Shown: positions 33,786-44,371, counted from the stretch's first letter. The stretch: DNA of 64,000 bases from Emticicia sp. C21 (GCF_003418935.1 NZ_QVMT01000005.1:186279-250278), one strand, 5' to 3'. Numbers and translations are program-made. The notes: generated by a model not told the origin, from the sequence alone.

Positions 33786-35063
33786 ATGAATTACATAGAA
33801 CCGGCTCCGATAAAGGATACAGAAAATCCTTTGGAGTCTATGATGTCGAGGTTTGATGCAGCTGTGAAGATTTTAGGGATAAGCGAAGAAATGTATTATA
33901 TCCTGAAAGTACCTGCACGTCAAGTAACTGTTGGATTGCCTGTGACAATGGATAACGGGCAAATAAAGGTTTTTGAGGGATATAGAGTAATTCACTCAAC
34001 TATCCTGGGGCCAAGTAAAGGGGGAATTCGTTTTGACCCTGCTGTGAATATTGATGAAGTGCGCGCTCTGGCCGCATGGATGACCTGGAAGTGTGCGGTA
34101 GTAGATATACCTTACGGCGGAGCAAAAGGCGGAATTGCCTGCAACCCACGTGAAATGTCTGCTGGTGAAATGGAGCGTTTGATGCGTGCCTATACTTTAT
34201 CGATGCTAGATATATTTGGTCCGGATAAGGATATTCCGGCACCGGATATGGGTACAGGCCCTCGTGAAATGGCCTGGTTGATGGACGAATACTCAAAGGC
34301 AAAAGGCATGACTGTAAACGCTGTTGTTACTGGAAAACCTCTGGTTTTAGGCGGTTCACTGGGAAGAACTGAGGCAACGGGGCGTGGTGTAATGGTTTCA
34401 GCCCTTTCTGGTATGGAAAAATTGCGTTTGAATCCGTACAGAACAACTGCTGCCGTGCAGGGCTTTGGTAATGTGGGTTCTTATGCGGCGCAATTGCTTC
34501 AAGAAAAAGGGGTAACTATTTGTGGTATCAGCGATATATCCGGAGCTTATTATAATGCTAAGGGTATTGATATTGAAAAAGCTATTGCTTACCGAAATGC
34601 AAATAGAGGTAGCCTGGAAGGCTTCAAGGAGGCAGAACTGATAAGTAATGAAGAGTTATTAGCGCTGAATGTGGATGTATTAGTGCCGGCAGCGAAAGAA
34701 GACGTGATTACGCATGATAATGCCGCTAACATCCAGGCAAAATTAATTGTAGAGGGTGCCAATGGCCCGACTTCTGCCAGTGCAGATGATATTATCAACG
34801 AAAAAGGAATCATGGTTGTGCCTGATATTTTAGCCAATGCAGGTGGCGTAACCGTTTCTTATTTTGAATGGGTACAAAACCGTATCGGTTATAAATGGGC
34901 GTTGGATAGAATCAATCGTCGTTGCGACCGTATGATGAAAGATGCCTTTGATAAAGTATTTGAAACATCACAGAAACACAAGGTATCTATGCGTCTGGCA
35001 GCTTATATTGTGGCAATTGATAAGGTGGCCAGTACCTATAAGTTCCGTGGTGGTTATGGTTGA
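33786..35063 (+). CDS. Glutamate dehydrogenase (Glu/Leu/Phe/Val dehydrogenase family)
   Basis: 425 residues, hexameric-type GDH length. Substrate-binding GPSKGGIRFDP (75-85), catalytic lysine Lys114 in YGGAKGGI, and the nucleotide-binding GFGNVGS (226-232). PAPDMGTGPREMAW matches glutamate dehydrogenases of the Gdh/RocG group. It interconverts glutamate and 2-oxoglutarate plus ammonia, linking nitrogen and carbon metabolism. NAD or NADP preference not decidable by eye. Monocistronic. Confidence 0.93.
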   Translation: MNYIEPAPIKDTENPLESMMSRFDAAVKILGISEEMYYILKVPARQVTVGLPVTMDNGQIKVFEGYRVIHSTILGPSKGGIRFDPAVNIDEVRALAAWMTWKCAVVDIPYGGAKGGIACNPREMSAGEMERLMRAYTLSMLDIFGPDKDIPAPDMGTGPREMAWLMDEYSKAKGMTVNAVVTGKPLVLGGSLGRTEATGRGVMVSALSGMEKLRLNPYRTTAAVQGFGNVGSYAAQLLQEKGVTICGISDISGAYYNAKGIDIEKAIAYRNANRGSLEGFKEAELISNEELLALNVDVLVPAAKEDVITHDNAANIQAKLIVEGANGPTSASADDIINEKGIMVVPDILANAGGVTVSYFEWVQNRIGYKWALDRINRRCDRMMKDAFDKVFETSQKHKVSMRLAAYIVAIDKVASTYKFRGGYG

Positions 35064-35190
35064 TAATAGCAATTAATATGAAGTATAACAGACCCATTTG
35101 TTGAATAAAAAGACAGATGGGTTTTTGTTAAAAACAAGTTCAATTTTTTACATATTCTTAATAAAGCATATACAGTTAAGTTAAATTGAG

Positions 35191-35198
35191 TATTTTTG
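35191..35198 (+). promoter_or_regulatory. Candidate -7 element for ndk
   Basis: TATTTTTG fits TAnnTTTG, 23 bp before the ATG at 35222. A TTG reading frame start at 35186 would lie upstream of the transcript start, supporting ATG 35222. Confidence 0.4.
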
Positions 35199-35221
35199 CG
35201 AAAATTCAAAAAACTAAAGAT

Positions 35222-35641
35222 ATGGCAAGTAACAGAACTTTCACAATGATTAAACCTCATGCGGTGGCTGATAATCATATTGGTGGAATCATAGCTATGA
35301 TTGAAGCAGCTGGCTTTAGAATTGTAGCCATGAAAAAAACGCAATTGACCCCTGCTTTAGCGGGTAAATTCTACGAAGTACATAAAGAAAGAGGTTTTTA
35401 TGGTGAATTGTGTGAAATGATGTCTTCGGGACCAATCGTTCCTATGATTTTAGAAAAAGAAAATGCAGTAACTGATTTCCGTACTTTGATTGGGGCAACG
35501 AATCCGGCTAATGCGGAAGAAGGGACTATCCGTAAAAAATATGCTAAATCTTTGGGAGAAAACGCTATCCACGGTTCAGATTCAGATGAAAATGCAGCTA
35601 TAGAAGGTTCATTCTTCTTTGGTGTGACAGAGCAATACTAA
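35222..35641 (+). CDS. ndk: Nucleoside diphosphate kinase
   Basis: 139 residues from ATG 35222, the normal Ndk length. [15 protein letters not shown] is the canonical N-terminus. The phosphohistidine is His117 in NAIHGSDS. It transfers gamma-phosphate between nucleotides to balance NTP and dNTP pools. Followed by a bidirectional terminator. Confidence 0.97.
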   Translation: MASNRTFTMIKPHAVADNHIGGIIAMIEAAGFRIVAMKKTQLTPALAGKFYEVHKERGFYGELCEMMSSGPIVPMILEKENAVTDFRTLIGATNPANAEEGTIRKKYAKSLGENAIHGSDSDENAAIEGSFFFGVTEQY

Positions 35642-35653
35642 GAGTTTCTCTAT

Positions 35654-35695
35654 AAAAAATAAGCCTTGGCGAATTTCGTCAAGGCTTATTTTTTT
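35654..35695. terminator. Bidirectional rho-independent terminator
   Basis: AATAAGCCTTG pairs with CAAGGCTTATT; A residues on one flank, seven T on the other. It separates convergent ndk and the Gfo/Idh gene. Confidence 0.88.
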
Positions 35696-35732
35696 GGTGC
35701 TTTATTAGAAAGACTTTATTTGTCAGAATTAA

Positions 35733-36719
35733 TCAATCGTCAATTCCATCATATTTAATACCCGCTTTCTGACGGATTTCATCTAATAGGCTCATGAGTT
35801 TCACGCTCATAGAAAGAGGCATTTTCACACTTTCTTTTTTATTATTTCTCAGGCAATTGTTAACTTCTTCAATTTCAAAGTTATATCCTTTAGTTTCTTG
35901 TTCAAAAGTGAAAGTAATCGGGTCTTTATCAGTTTCATAGAGTGTGAGTGTTCTGGTTTCATGAAAACGCTCAGGCAAATGAATATATCCTTTTTCTCCA
36001 TAAATCAAGGCTTCTGTGCGAGTCCGGGAGGCAAAAGTCGCATTCATTAAGGCAGTAGCCTGTGGGTATTTGAAAACAAAACTGGTCGTTTCATCGACAC
36101 CTGTTTGCCCGAATATACTTACTGCATGAATTGCTGTTGGATAGTCTAATAATAAAAGACTTAAATAAGCCGGATAAATCCCAATATCAAGCAAAGCGCC
36201 ACCACCGAGCACAGGATTTAAAGTTCTTCGTTCGGGAGTAAAAGGTGCTACAAACCCGAAATCGGCATGAATGGTCTTTATTTTTCCTATTCTATCTTCA
36301 GCAATCAACTCTTGTGTTTTCTGAATTACAGGTATAAAGCGCGTCCACATCGCTTCCATCAGAAAAGTATCGTTCTCGCGGGCTGTGTCAACCATTTTTT
36401 GAACTTCTTTCAGGTTCATAGCAAATGGTTTCTCACAAAGGACGGCCATTTTATTCTTCAGGCAAAGAATGGCATTTTCGGCATGAGAAGTATGCGGTGT
36501 GGCTATATAAATAACATCTAAATCTGGTGTTTTGAATATATCCTGATATGAATTGTAATGATAAGGGACACTGAATTTTTGGGCAAAGTCCTGTGCCCGA
36601 TCTATTGAGGTAGAAGCAACAGCATGTAGTTTTGTATCGGGTACTTTTACTAAATCGTTTGCAAATTTTTCCGCAATTCTACCAAGCCCTATAATACCCC
36701 ATCTGATTGGTTTAGCCAT
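35733..36719 (-). CDS. Gfo/Idh/MocA-family oxidoreductase
   Basis: 328 residues. N-terminal Rossmann fold with GLGRIAEKFA (11-20), the family EKP motif at 96-98 (CEKPFA) and the C-terminal alpha/beta domain with GGALLDIGIYP. This subfamily resembles dihydrodiol dehydrogenase and sugar or inositol dehydrogenases, NAD(P)-dependent; substrate unknown. No signal peptide, so cytosolic, unlike many Bacteroidota glycoside-type members. Monocistronic. Confidence 0.9.
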   Translation of the reverse strand: MAKPIRWGIIGLGRIAEKFANDLVKVPDTKLHAVASTSIDRAQDFAQKFSVPYHYNSYQDIFKTPDLDVIYIATPHTSHAENAILCLKNKMAVLCEKPFAMNLKEVQKMVDTARENDTFLMEAMWTRFIPVIQKTQELIAEDRIGKIKTIHADFGFVAPFTPERRTLNPVLGGGALLDIGIYPAYLSLLLLDYPTAIHAVSIFGQTGVDETTSFVFKYPQATALMNATFASRTRTEALIYGEKGYIHLPERFHETRTLTLYETDKDPITFTFEQETKGYNFEIEEVNNCLRNNKKESVKMPLSMSVKLMSLLDEIRQKAGIKYDGIDD

Positions 36720-36820
36720 TTTTATAAAAAGATATAATCAGATAACGCCACACTTACCTGATTGATGTATAAAACAGTTTGAATTATTGATTCAAAACTT
36801 AAATGTAGGTATAAAAGTGT

Positions 36821-38707
36821 TTACGGAACAATCAATTTCTTAACGATTTTATTTCGCCCGTTATCGCATATTAAGAAGTACAACCCCGGGTTAAGGTTTT
36901 GCTTTACTGTAAAACGACTTAGTGTAGCATCTAAAACCTCTATTTCAAGAGTGAAAGTTCTCCCTCTTACATCAATAAGATCAGGAGTCTTTAAGAGAAA
37001 CTTCTCTGCTGATTTTATATAAAAGGAAGAGCCTGAAACTGGATTGGGGAAAATAGTTAATGAATTGTCTGATTCTGATTCATTCGCTAATAAAGAAACC
37101 GTAGCTGAGACGGTTTTATAGATAAACTCTTTATTAGCGTCATCATAGAATTTTAAGCGATAATAGTTTTTACCAATGACAGGTTTAGTATCGGTAATTG
37201 AATAAGATTTTGCAGTGTTGCTTGTTCCGGTGGCATTTACTTGACCTATGAAGGTGAATCTTAAGAGGTCGAAGCTTCGTTCGATGACAAAGTTTTTAGC
37301 CTTTACTTCACTAAGCGATGTCCACGATAATTTTACATATTGCTCATTAGTTAATGCCGCCGAAAAACTTCCTAAGGTAGCAGGTAAAGGTGTACCTGTT
37401 TTTACCAGCCAGAAATCAGTATTGCCATTGTTTTGGGTTAAGTCTCCATCGACAGAATTGGTATTGGCAGCAACGATAAATCCACCGTCGTTTGTTGGAA
37501 AAGCACCACGGGCAATATCAATGTCTGCTCCACCGAATAGTGCATTTTCTTTCAGACTGCCATTGGTTTCGTCTATCTGTGTAATCCATACATCTCCGAC
37601 AGAGCCTTTTGGTTTTACATTACCAAGTGTTGAATTACTTTGCCCGAATCCATAAATTTTTCCAGTAGAAGATTTTCGAATCGCATAAAGGCCGTCTGAA
37701 TAGGTTCCTCCTACCTGTTTTTTCCATTGTATAGAACCACTATTGGAGAGTCGCAATATAAATCCATCCTTTTCACCGAGATTCGCAGCTAAATCACCAT
37801 TGGTAGAGTTACTTTCGCCGACAATAATAAAAGAGCCATCTGCCAACTGTGTGCTAGAAAATGCCTCATCTAAATTTGCACCTCCTAAGCCTTTTTGCCA
37901 TTGTAAGACACCTGTGGCGTCTACTTTTATGATATAAATATCAATAAATCCATTGCCTGCTCCAGGGACATCATTATTATTGGCTTCTGTTCCTCCAACC
38001 ATCAAATATCCTCCATCAGCACATGTAATCACCTCGTTTACCCAATCATTCTGGTTTGTGCCATAGGTTTTTGTCCATAAGATTTCGGCATTTTCAGTAA
38101 CTTTCGCCAGCCATACATCAGTCTTAATCAGGGGTAGAATATTGGCGCTAATAACATAATTGCCATCACTCGTAGATTTTATGTTGGGTTTAGAATAGGC
38201 ATCTGCTTTTGTGAATGATATATCACCTACATTATACCCTCCAGCAAAAACTTTTCTCCAGAGCACACTCCCGTCGGTCTTTAACTTTAATAGTATTAAT
38301 CCTCCACGAGAACCATTTCCTAAGGCATCACCATCAGCAGAGGCTGAAGTTGCCAGGACAAGAATATTTTTATCTTTGGTTTCTATTACGTCAGTAGCAA
38401 TATCATCTTTTGTGCCACCAAAAGTTTTAGACCAGAGAATTTCTCCCCAGATATTCACCTTTATTACCCATATATCAGTACCACCCAAGCCATTAAATGC
38501 TTTGGACGTGGGTACATCGCCATCATTATTGCTATTTGTTGAGCCTACTATGATATATCCACCGTCGGCAGTAGGGGTAGAAGCATAGGCATATTCATTG
38601 TTTTTTCCCCCCATGCTCTTTTGCCATTGCATGGCACTTTGTGCATGGGTATAAAAATTGTAAAGTAAGCAGCAAAAGCATAGGAAACTTCTCAAGTGCA
38701 ATCTCAT
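36821..38707 (-). CDS. Surface/secreted repeat protein with T9SS C-terminal sorting domain
   Basis: 628 residues from ATG 38707, which begins the signal peptide MRLHLRSFLCFCC... ending THAQ; a TTG further up would put a charged stretch ahead of it. The body has five to six repeats of about 60 residues with GG-x3-D and DGGYIIVG motifs, a beta-propeller-like repeat set. Residues about 460-540 resemble a fibronectin-like strand domain. The last 75 residues are a type A sorting domain: FPNPVSG start, ending with KKLIVP. Export is therefore by type IX secretion to the surface or medium. Function unknown. Confidence 0.85.
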   Translation of the reverse strand: MRLHLRSFLCFCCLLYNFYTHAQSAMQWQKSMGGKNNEYAYASTPTADGGYIIVGSTNSNNDGDVPTSKAFNGLGGTDIWVIKVNIWGEILWSKTFGGTKDDIATDVIETKDKNILVLATSASADGDALGNGSRGGLILLKLKTDGSVLWRKVFAGGYNVGDISFTKADAYSKPNIKSTSDGNYVISANILPLIKTDVWLAKVTENAEILWTKTYGTNQNDWVNEVITCADGGYLMVGGTEANNNDVPGAGNGFIDIYIIKVDATGVLQWQKGLGGANLDEAFSSTQLADGSFIIVGESNSTNGDLAANLGEKDGFILRLSNSGSIQWKKQVGGTYSDGLYAIRKSSTGKIYGFGQSNSTLGNVKPKGSVGDVWITQIDETNGSLKENALFGGADIDIARGAFPTNDGGFIVAANTNSVDGDLTQNNGNTDFWLVKTGTPLPATLGSFSAALTNEQYVKLSWTSLSEVKAKNFVIERSFDLLRFTFIGQVNATGTSNTAKSYSITDTKPVIGKNYYRLKFYDDANKEFIYKTVSATVSLLANESESDNSLTIFPNPVSGSSFYIKSAEKFLLKTPDLIDVRGRTFTLEIEVLDATLSRFTVKQNLNPGLYFLICDNGRNKIVKKLIVP

Positions 38708-38760
38708 CTCATAATCCGAATAAGTATGACGAAATTTGAGCAAACATCATACCATACGAA

Positions 38761-38793
38761 CAACAAAACGCCCTGACTACAAGAGCCAAGGCG
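38761..38793 (-). terminator. Terminator of icd
   Basis: On the minus strand CGCCTTG pairs with CAGGGCG (one G:U) followed by TTTTGTTG. Located 26 bp past the icd stop. Confidence 0.6.
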
Positions 38794-38818
38794 CGTGGGG
38801 CAACGTAAATAGAAAATC

Positions 38819-40048
38819 TTACTTACCTAATTTGATTTTCAGGTTTTGGTCTAATGCTTCCAAAAACTCTTCTGTATATAGGTAATGTTCGCCATGGTTT
38901 ACTTTATTACCATGAATACAAACTGCTAAATCTTTTGTCATTTTACCAGACTCAACTGTTTCAACGCAAACTTCTTCCAGCGCGTGACAGAAGTCGATAA
39001 GCGCCTGATTGCCATCTTTTTTACCACGGAATTCTAATCCACGAGTCCATGCAAAGATAGAAGCAATTGGGTTAGTTGAGGTTGGTTTACCTGCCTGATG
39101 GTCACGGAAGTGGCGTGTTACGGTTCCGTGTGCAGCTTCTGCTTCCATTGTTTCACCATCTGGTGTAACTAGCACGGAAGTCATTAGGCCTAATGAACCG
39201 AAACCTTGCGCTACTGAGTCAGACTGTACATCGCCATCGTAGTTTTTACAAGCCCATACAAACGAACCATTCCATTTTAAGGCTGAAGCTACCATGTCGT
39301 CAATCAAACGGTGTTCGTAAACGATACCTGCAGCTTCAAACTTAGTTTTGTAATCTGCCTGATAGATTTCTTCGAAAATATCTTTGAAACGACCATCGTA
39401 TTTTTTCAGGATGGTGTTTTTAGTAGATAGATATAAAGGCCATTTTTTGTTCAAAGCAACGTTGAAACAAGAGTGTGCAAAACCACGGATTGATTCATCT
39501 GTGTTATACATACCCATAGCTACTCCGCCCCCTTTGAAATTATATACATCAAACTCTTTCACACTACCATCTGCACCTTCAAATTTCATCGTCAATTTAC
39601 CCGGGCCATCTACTACGAAGTCAGTCGCACGGTATTGGTCACCGAAAGCATGACGACCCACAATGATTGGGGATGTCCAGTTAGAAACCAAACGAGGTAC
39701 GTTCTGACAAACGATTGGCTCACGGAAAACGGTACCGTCCAGGATATTACGGATAGTACCATTTGGTGATTTCCACATTTGTTTCAGATTAAATTCTTTT
39801 ACACGTGCTTCGTCAGGAGTAATAGTAGCACATTTGATACCCACACCATATTGTTTGATAGCATTGGCAGAATCGATAGTTACCTGGTCATTGGTTTCAT
39901 CACGATATTCAACACCAAGGTCATAATATTTAATATCTACATCAATATATGGTAGAATCAATTTGTCTTTGATAAAACGCCAGATGATGCGGGTCATCTC
40001 GTCTCCGTCTAGTTCAACAACGGGGTTTGCTACTTTAATCTTATCCAT
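38819..40048 (-). CDS. icd: NADP-dependent isocitrate dehydrogenase, eukaryote-type
   Basis: 409 residues. The N-terminus [36 protein letters not shown] and the C-terminal [13 protein letters not shown] are signatures of the homodimeric eukaryote-like NADP-IDH, not of the E. coli Icd type. It converts isocitrate to 2-oxoglutarate and CO2 in the TCA cycle, making NADPH. Start and length agree with the family. Monocistronic, with a terminator downstream. Confidence 0.95.
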   Translation of the reverse strand: MDKIKVANPVVELDGDEMTRIIWRFIKDKLILPYIDVDIKYYDLGVEYRDETNDQVTIDSANAIKQYGVGIKCATITPDEARVKEFNLKQMWKSPNGTIRNILDGTVFREPIVCQNVPRLVSNWTSPIIVGRHAFGDQYRATDFVVDGPGKLTMKFEGADGSVKEFDVYNFKGGGVAMGMYNTDESIRGFAHSCFNVALNKKWPLYLSTKNTILKKYDGRFKDIFEEIYQADYKTKFEAAGIVYEHRLIDDMVASALKWNGSFVWACKNYDGDVQSDSVAQGFGSLGLMTSVLVTPDGETMEAEAAHGTVTRHFRDHQAGKPTSTNPIASIFAWTRGLEFRGKKDGNQALIDFCHALEEVCVETVESGKMTKDLAVCIHGNKVNHGEHYLYTEEFLEALDQNLKIKLGK

Positions 40049-40140
40049 GATTATTTGTTTAATTAATAAATGCGGTTGTAAAGTTATGCACAGAATGTGA
40101 AAAAATGTATAATTAAATCGAATTTTCTATCGGAAACCAT

Positions 40141-40172
40141 AAAAAAAGAGCCCCCAATCGGAAGCTCTTTTT
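40141..40172. terminator. Rho-independent terminator of the TonB receptor gene
   Basis: AAAAAGAGC pairs with GCTCTTTTT around a 12-nt loop; extra A/T tracts on both sides. It lies 38 bp past the receptor stop on the minus strand. Confidence 0.7.
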
Positions 40173-40210
40173 AACTTAAACCAAAGAAAATTATGAAAAT
40201 TAATAAAATC

Positions 40211-43195
40211 TTATTTATTCAGTAGTTCGTCAAATGATAAAGCTACATAATACATTGAACCTACTGACGCACTACCAAATGCCTGAACGTAAGGTTTACC
40301 ACCAATATTTGTGCCGCCAAGCTTAATAATAGACTTTATACTTGGTACTTTTAAGCTAACTTGTGCATCAATGTTATTGATAGCCTTAATTTGAGTGTTG
40401 GTAAAGGCAGCTATTGTAGCATCAGATGGTCTTGTAAAACTTGCTTCCCAATTAAATCCATCTTGATGGCGGAAATTGATATTAAAACCAAATTTACTAC
40501 CGCTCACTAATCTTTTTCCGAAACTCAAGTTATAGCGATTTTTTGGTGTATTATAACCTGCATATTGTTGCTCAGAAGAGGCCGTAAATCCGATAAGATT
40601 GTTTTGGGCAAAATTGGCTCCAATATTATATCCTTTTGTTAAAGAATAGTTAGCACTAATACCAAATCCATTGGCTGTTATTCTCTCTTTTGTGTTTGAA
40701 GGACGAGAAAAACCAATATAATTGCCTATGCCAATTCCTGATTGAATCGGTAATATCCCTTCCAGCGCTGATTTAGTAGGCACGACTATAGAAGTACCAC
40801 CAATAAAATTGTTATACAAACTATAGTAGAAATAAGTATCAATAAACAATTTATCAGCAATAAGGCCTTTATAACCTATTTCAAAAGACTGTATTTTTTC
40901 TGGTTGCAAAGGAACAGCTTTGTATTTAGGTAATAAACCTAAGGCAAAGCCCCTTCCGAAATCACTAGCGTTCTTAGTTACTAATCCTGTAATAGTAGTT
41001 TTAATAGCATCACTTGTCATTTGTTGTTGAACTTGAGCAGCTATAACAGCAGGTGCTTGTGCTGGAGGAATCTGCCCTGCGGCTACTGCAGCCTGAACCT
41101 GTGCCGTTACAGCAGCTACAACTTGTGCTTGTACTCCAGCAATAACCTGTGCCTGTATTGTTGGAAGCGCAGCATTAACTACCTGAGTAACCCCTGCTCT
41201 ATCAGCATCAGTCAGGTACTTAGTAGCAAGACCTTTAGCGGCAAAATCAGCTAAAATATCCTGAGTAATTCCTATAGATAAATTATATCGGGTATCAAAT
41301 TCCGGCTGCCCTCCAATCAATATACCAAGAGGAGTAGCTAAGTCAATATACTGATTTTGTGTGGTTGGAATACGGTAACCTGTTTGATAAGACGCACGGA
41401 TATTGTGTTGACCGAATGAGCCAACTGCCGATACACGTGGAGTGAAGAATCCTTCGAAGTTTTTACTCTTATCATAACGAAGCGAGGCAGATAGTTTTAA
41501 ATGATCATCAAACAAACTTTTACCCGCCTGTAGAAATGCCCCATATTCATTAATTGATATTGTTCCATCTCTACCATCTTTCGTATCAGAAAAAAGAGTT
41601 CCTTCTGAGCGCAGCTGATATTGTCTGAAGCTTGCACCACCTAACAATTCAATAAATTTAATCTGATTTTTGAAATTATAAATTCCCTCGGCATGATATA
41701 GATTAGTTTTATCCAGAAAGCCACCGCCTTTGTTGTTAGCATCAGTAGCATTAATAGAAGTGCTTCTTGCGGTTTCCAGAAGATTTTTAAAGGCATCAGT
41801 TCCTGGAGCAGGCATTCCTGCATCTGCTGCTGCACGCCCTCCTGTTGCATAATCCGCAAACCATTTATCATCTGACTTAACAGCTCTTTGCATGGCTAAG
41901 GCTACTAAACCTGCTGTATATGAATCTCCGGAACGTTCCTGAGTAGTATAAGTTCTCAAGGTGAAATTATCTCCGCGCAACTCTAGCTTGCCTTGTGTAA
42001 GGTTAAAGTTTCTAAGTGCATAGCGACCTGTACCCGTATAAACGGTAGTACCAAAACCATAGTTTACTTGTCCTATTAACTCAACTTTCTCATTGATACG
42101 ATAGTGTAATGCAATATTAGTTTTAAAACTTTTGGTGTTATAATCAACCAGATCTTTTTCTAAAAGACCAGTTCTAGTTACAGGAACTCCATTAACAACT
42201 CTTCTGGTTTCATCTCCATAAACATTGACGCCATCATAATCAGCGTCTGTTCCTGTGCCACGCTTAGGGTCAGCATTACCGCCTACGTTTAAATTTGTAT
42301 AATCTGTAGCTTCCCAATCTTTTGCAGTTATGTAGGCTAAATTAACTTTAAAAGCAAATTTATCATTAAATGCTTTGGCATAGCGCAACGATAAATCGTA
42401 GAAAGGAGTAGTAGTCTTTTCTCTGTTAGAAGCACTCATTACTCCACTTTTTACAGTAGCACTTAGTCCCTGATATAGGAATGGGCTTTTACTATTCATT
42501 AATATCAAACCATTGATTGCATTAGGGCCATAAAGGGCAGAAGCTGCACCGGGCAATAACTCTACACTTTCAACGTCTAATTCAGGCATACCTACAATGT
42601 TATCAACAGGAAAATTCAGGCCTGGAGCCTGATTATCCATTCCATCAATCATTTGTACAGTACGAGGGTTTCCGGTTGCACCAAATCCACGCATGTTAAT
42701 TGATTTGAATAATAAACCCTGAGTGGTCATGTCAACGCCTTTCATATTAGAAAGTGCATCGTAGAAAGAAGGAGAAGTTGATTCGCGAATGGCGCGAATG
42801 TCCATTTTTTCAACAGCAACAGGCGATTTCATCACGGTTTCTTCAACACGTGAAGCCGCTACTACCACTTCTTGCCCTAAAATGGCTTGTTCTTTCAATG
42901 AAATGTTGATAGCAGCGTTATTACCTGAAACGCTTACTTCCTGACTTTCATAACCCACTGAGGTAATTAATAGCGTGAAAGGAGGAGGTGTTGACGTGCT
43001 GAAAGAGAAGTTTCCTTTGGTATCAGTAATGGTACCAATCACTTTTCCTTTTACTTGCACACTTACTCCAATCAGAGGTTCTTTTGTAACAGCGTCTGTT
43101 ATTGTACCGGAAACTTTAGTCTGAGCTAAGACTACTTGCGTGATGAAAAAGCAACAGAATCCGAACAACAATTTTTTTACGGAAAGTTTCTGCAT
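40211..43195 (-). CDS. TonB-dependent receptor with CarboxypepD_reg domain and Ala/Gln/Val-rich insertion
   Basis: 994 residues from ATG 43195, giving a clean signal peptide (MQKLSVKKLLFG to VVLAQ). A CarboxypepD_reg-like domain (about 25-105) precedes the plug (about 115-235: SINMRGFGATGNPRTVQMIDG, LLPGAASALYGPNAING) and a 22-strand-type barrel. Imports a large ligand such as a siderophore, glycan or peptide at the cost of proton motive force through TonB. Residues about 665-722 are a low-complexity AQV-rich helix-prone stretch with repeated QAQV and AAV units, probably an extracellular loop. No SusD partner is adjacent, so a sugar-utilisation locus is not indicated. Confidence 0.92.
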   Translation of the reverse strand: MQKLSVKKLLFGFCCFFITQVVLAQTKVSGTITDAVTKEPLIGVSVQVKGKVIGTITDTKGNFSFSTSTPPPFTLLITSVGYESQEVSVSGNNAAINISLKEQAILGQEVVVAASRVEETVMKSPVAVEKMDIRAIRESTSPSFYDALSNMKGVDMTTQGLLFKSINMRGFGATGNPRTVQMIDGMDNQAPGLNFPVDNIVGMPELDVESVELLPGAASALYGPNAINGLILMNSKSPFLYQGLSATVKSGVMSASNREKTTTPFYDLSLRYAKAFNDKFAFKVNLAYITAKDWEATDYTNLNVGGNADPKRGTGTDADYDGVNVYGDETRRVVNGVPVTRTGLLEKDLVDYNTKSFKTNIALHYRINEKVELIGQVNYGFGTTVYTGTGRYALRNFNLTQGKLELRGDNFTLRTYTTQERSGDSYTAGLVALAMQRAVKSDDKWFADYATGGRAAADAGMPAPGTDAFKNLLETARSTSINATDANNKGGGFLDKTNLYHAEGIYNFKNQIKFIELLGGASFRQYQLRSEGTLFSDTKDGRDGTISINEYGAFLQAGKSLFDDHLKLSASLRYDKSKNFEGFFTPRVSAVGSFGQHNIRASYQTGYRIPTTQNQYIDLATPLGILIGGQPEFDTRYNLSIGITQDILADFAAKGLATKYLTDADRAGVTQVVNAALPTIQAQVIAGVQAQVVAAVTAQVQAAVAAGQIPPAQAPAVIAAQVQQQMTSDAIKTTITGLVTKNASDFGRGFALGLLPKYKAVPLQPEKIQSFEIGYKGLIADKLFIDTYFYYSLYNNFIGGTSIVVPTKSALEGILPIQSGIGIGNYIGFSRPSNTKERITANGFGISANYSLTKGYNIGANFAQNNLIGFTASSEQQYAGYNTPKNRYNLSFGKRLVSGSKFGFNINFRHQDGFNWEASFTRPSDATIAAFTNTQIKAINNIDAQVSLKVPSIKSIIKLGGTNIGGKPYVQAFGSASVGSMYYVALSFDELLNK

Positions 43196-43236
43196 GAGGG
43201 TATTGGTTAGTGGGTTAACAAAACGTAATTTTGTGT

Positions 43237-43268
43237 CAAACATAGAAAAGAAAACAATAATATGCAAG
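43237..43268 (-). promoter_or_regulatory. Bacteroidota-type promoter for the TonB receptor
   Basis: Minus strand: CTTG (43265-43268), 20-bp spacer, TATGTTTG (43237-43244). The -7 is full, the -33 has TTG; 41 bp before the receptor start. A plus-strand TAATTTTG at 43226-43233 might serve the divergent DUF3089 gene. Confidence 0.55.
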
Positions 43269-43327
43269 CATACTATTGTTAGATTTTATAAAAATTTTAC
43301 AATTTTACCAAAAAATAATTATATAAG

Positions 43328-44371
43328 ATGAGAAAAGTTTTTTTTTCATATTTATTTTTGTTTTTCTCCTTATTTGAAGCCCATTTATATGCCCAGAAGT
43401 ATGTAATTCTTGCCTCCAGTTTCGATTCTACGCATGTTCCACCAGTCCCGGATTATAGCTTAAAAGACACCTGGGCGGCGCTACCTGATAAAGAAGATGC
43501 AGCCGATAAATTACCTTTGAAGTCAAATCTGAAAGATGGCCAGAAGGAAGCTAAAGTCGATGTTTTCTTCTTGCATCCAACTATTTATACCTATACTCCG
43601 AAGAACCAATATCTCTGGAATGCTGATGTAAATGATGCAGAGTTAAATGCAATGGTAGACAACTCAACCATCCTGAATCAGGCCTCAGCTTTTAATGGTT
43701 CGGGTAGGGTATTTGCACCCCGATACCGACAGGCACATTATTATAGCTTTCTTACCAAGAACGCTGATGATAAAAAACAGGCCTTAGATTTAGCTTATGC
43801 AGATGTAAAATCGGCGTTTGAGTATTACCTTAGCCATTGGAATCAGGGGCGCCCGATTATTATAGCCTCTCATAGCCAGGGAACAGTCTTGGCCAAGCGT
43901 TTGCTAAAAGAGTTTTTTGATGGTAAACCTTTGCAAAAACAATTGGTAGAAGCCTATCTGATTGGTATTGCTACAACAGCAGATACCTTTGAAAATATTA
44001 AGCCCAGCCAATCGGCAGAAGAAATTGGTGGTTTTGTTTCGTGGAATACTTTTGCCCGGAAATTTGTTCCACCTTATTATAAAGATGGTTTAGATAAAGC
44101 AGTGTGTACTAATCCACTCTCATGGAAACTGAATGAAGATTTCGTTTCAAAAAAGGAAAATAAGGGAGGAGTCGGTTTGAAATTTACTTTTGTAAAAGAA
44201 GCCGCAGATGCACAGGTGCACGAGGGTATTCTCTGGATTAACAAACCTTATGTGAGGGGCAGAGCATTCTTGCGTACTAAAATATGGCATCGTGCAGATA
44301 TAAACTTATTTTGGATGAATATCAGAGAAAACGTAGCTTTACGTACAGAAAAATACTTTAGTCAACAATAA
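43328..44371 (+). CDS. Exported DUF3089 alpha/beta-hydrolase-like protein
   Basis: 347 residues. Signal peptide about 1-22 (LYAQK). DUF3089 hallmarks are VDVFFLHPTIYT, the NQASAFNGSGRVFAPRYRQA stretch and the nucleophile elbow SHSQGT, which suggests a serine hydrolase or lipase. Periplasmic or lipidless envelope enzyme, substrate unknown. Divergent from the TonB receptor, with start sites 132 bp apart, so they may share control. Confidence 0.87.
   Translation: MRKVFFSYLFLFFSLFEAHLYAQKYVILASSFDSTHVPPVPDYSLKDTWAALPDKEDAADKLPLKSNLKDGQKEAKVDVFFLHPTIYTYTPKNQYLWNADVNDAELNAMVDNSTILNQASAFNGSGRVFAPRYRQAHYYSFLTKNADDKKQALDLAYADVKSAFEYYLSHWNQGRPIIIASHSQGTVLAKRLLKEFFDGKPLQKQLVEAYLIGIATTADTFENIKPSQSAEEIGGFVSWNTFARKFVPPYYKDGLDKAVCTNPLSWKLNEDFVSKKENKGGVGLKFTFVKEAADAQVHEGILWINKPYVRGRAFLRTKIWHRADINLFWMNIRENVALRTEKYFSQQ

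Noticed and set aside
37248-38588. Long opposite-strand reading frames within the T9SS protein gene
   Set aside because: They mirror the repeats of the real gene and have no promoter or family features.
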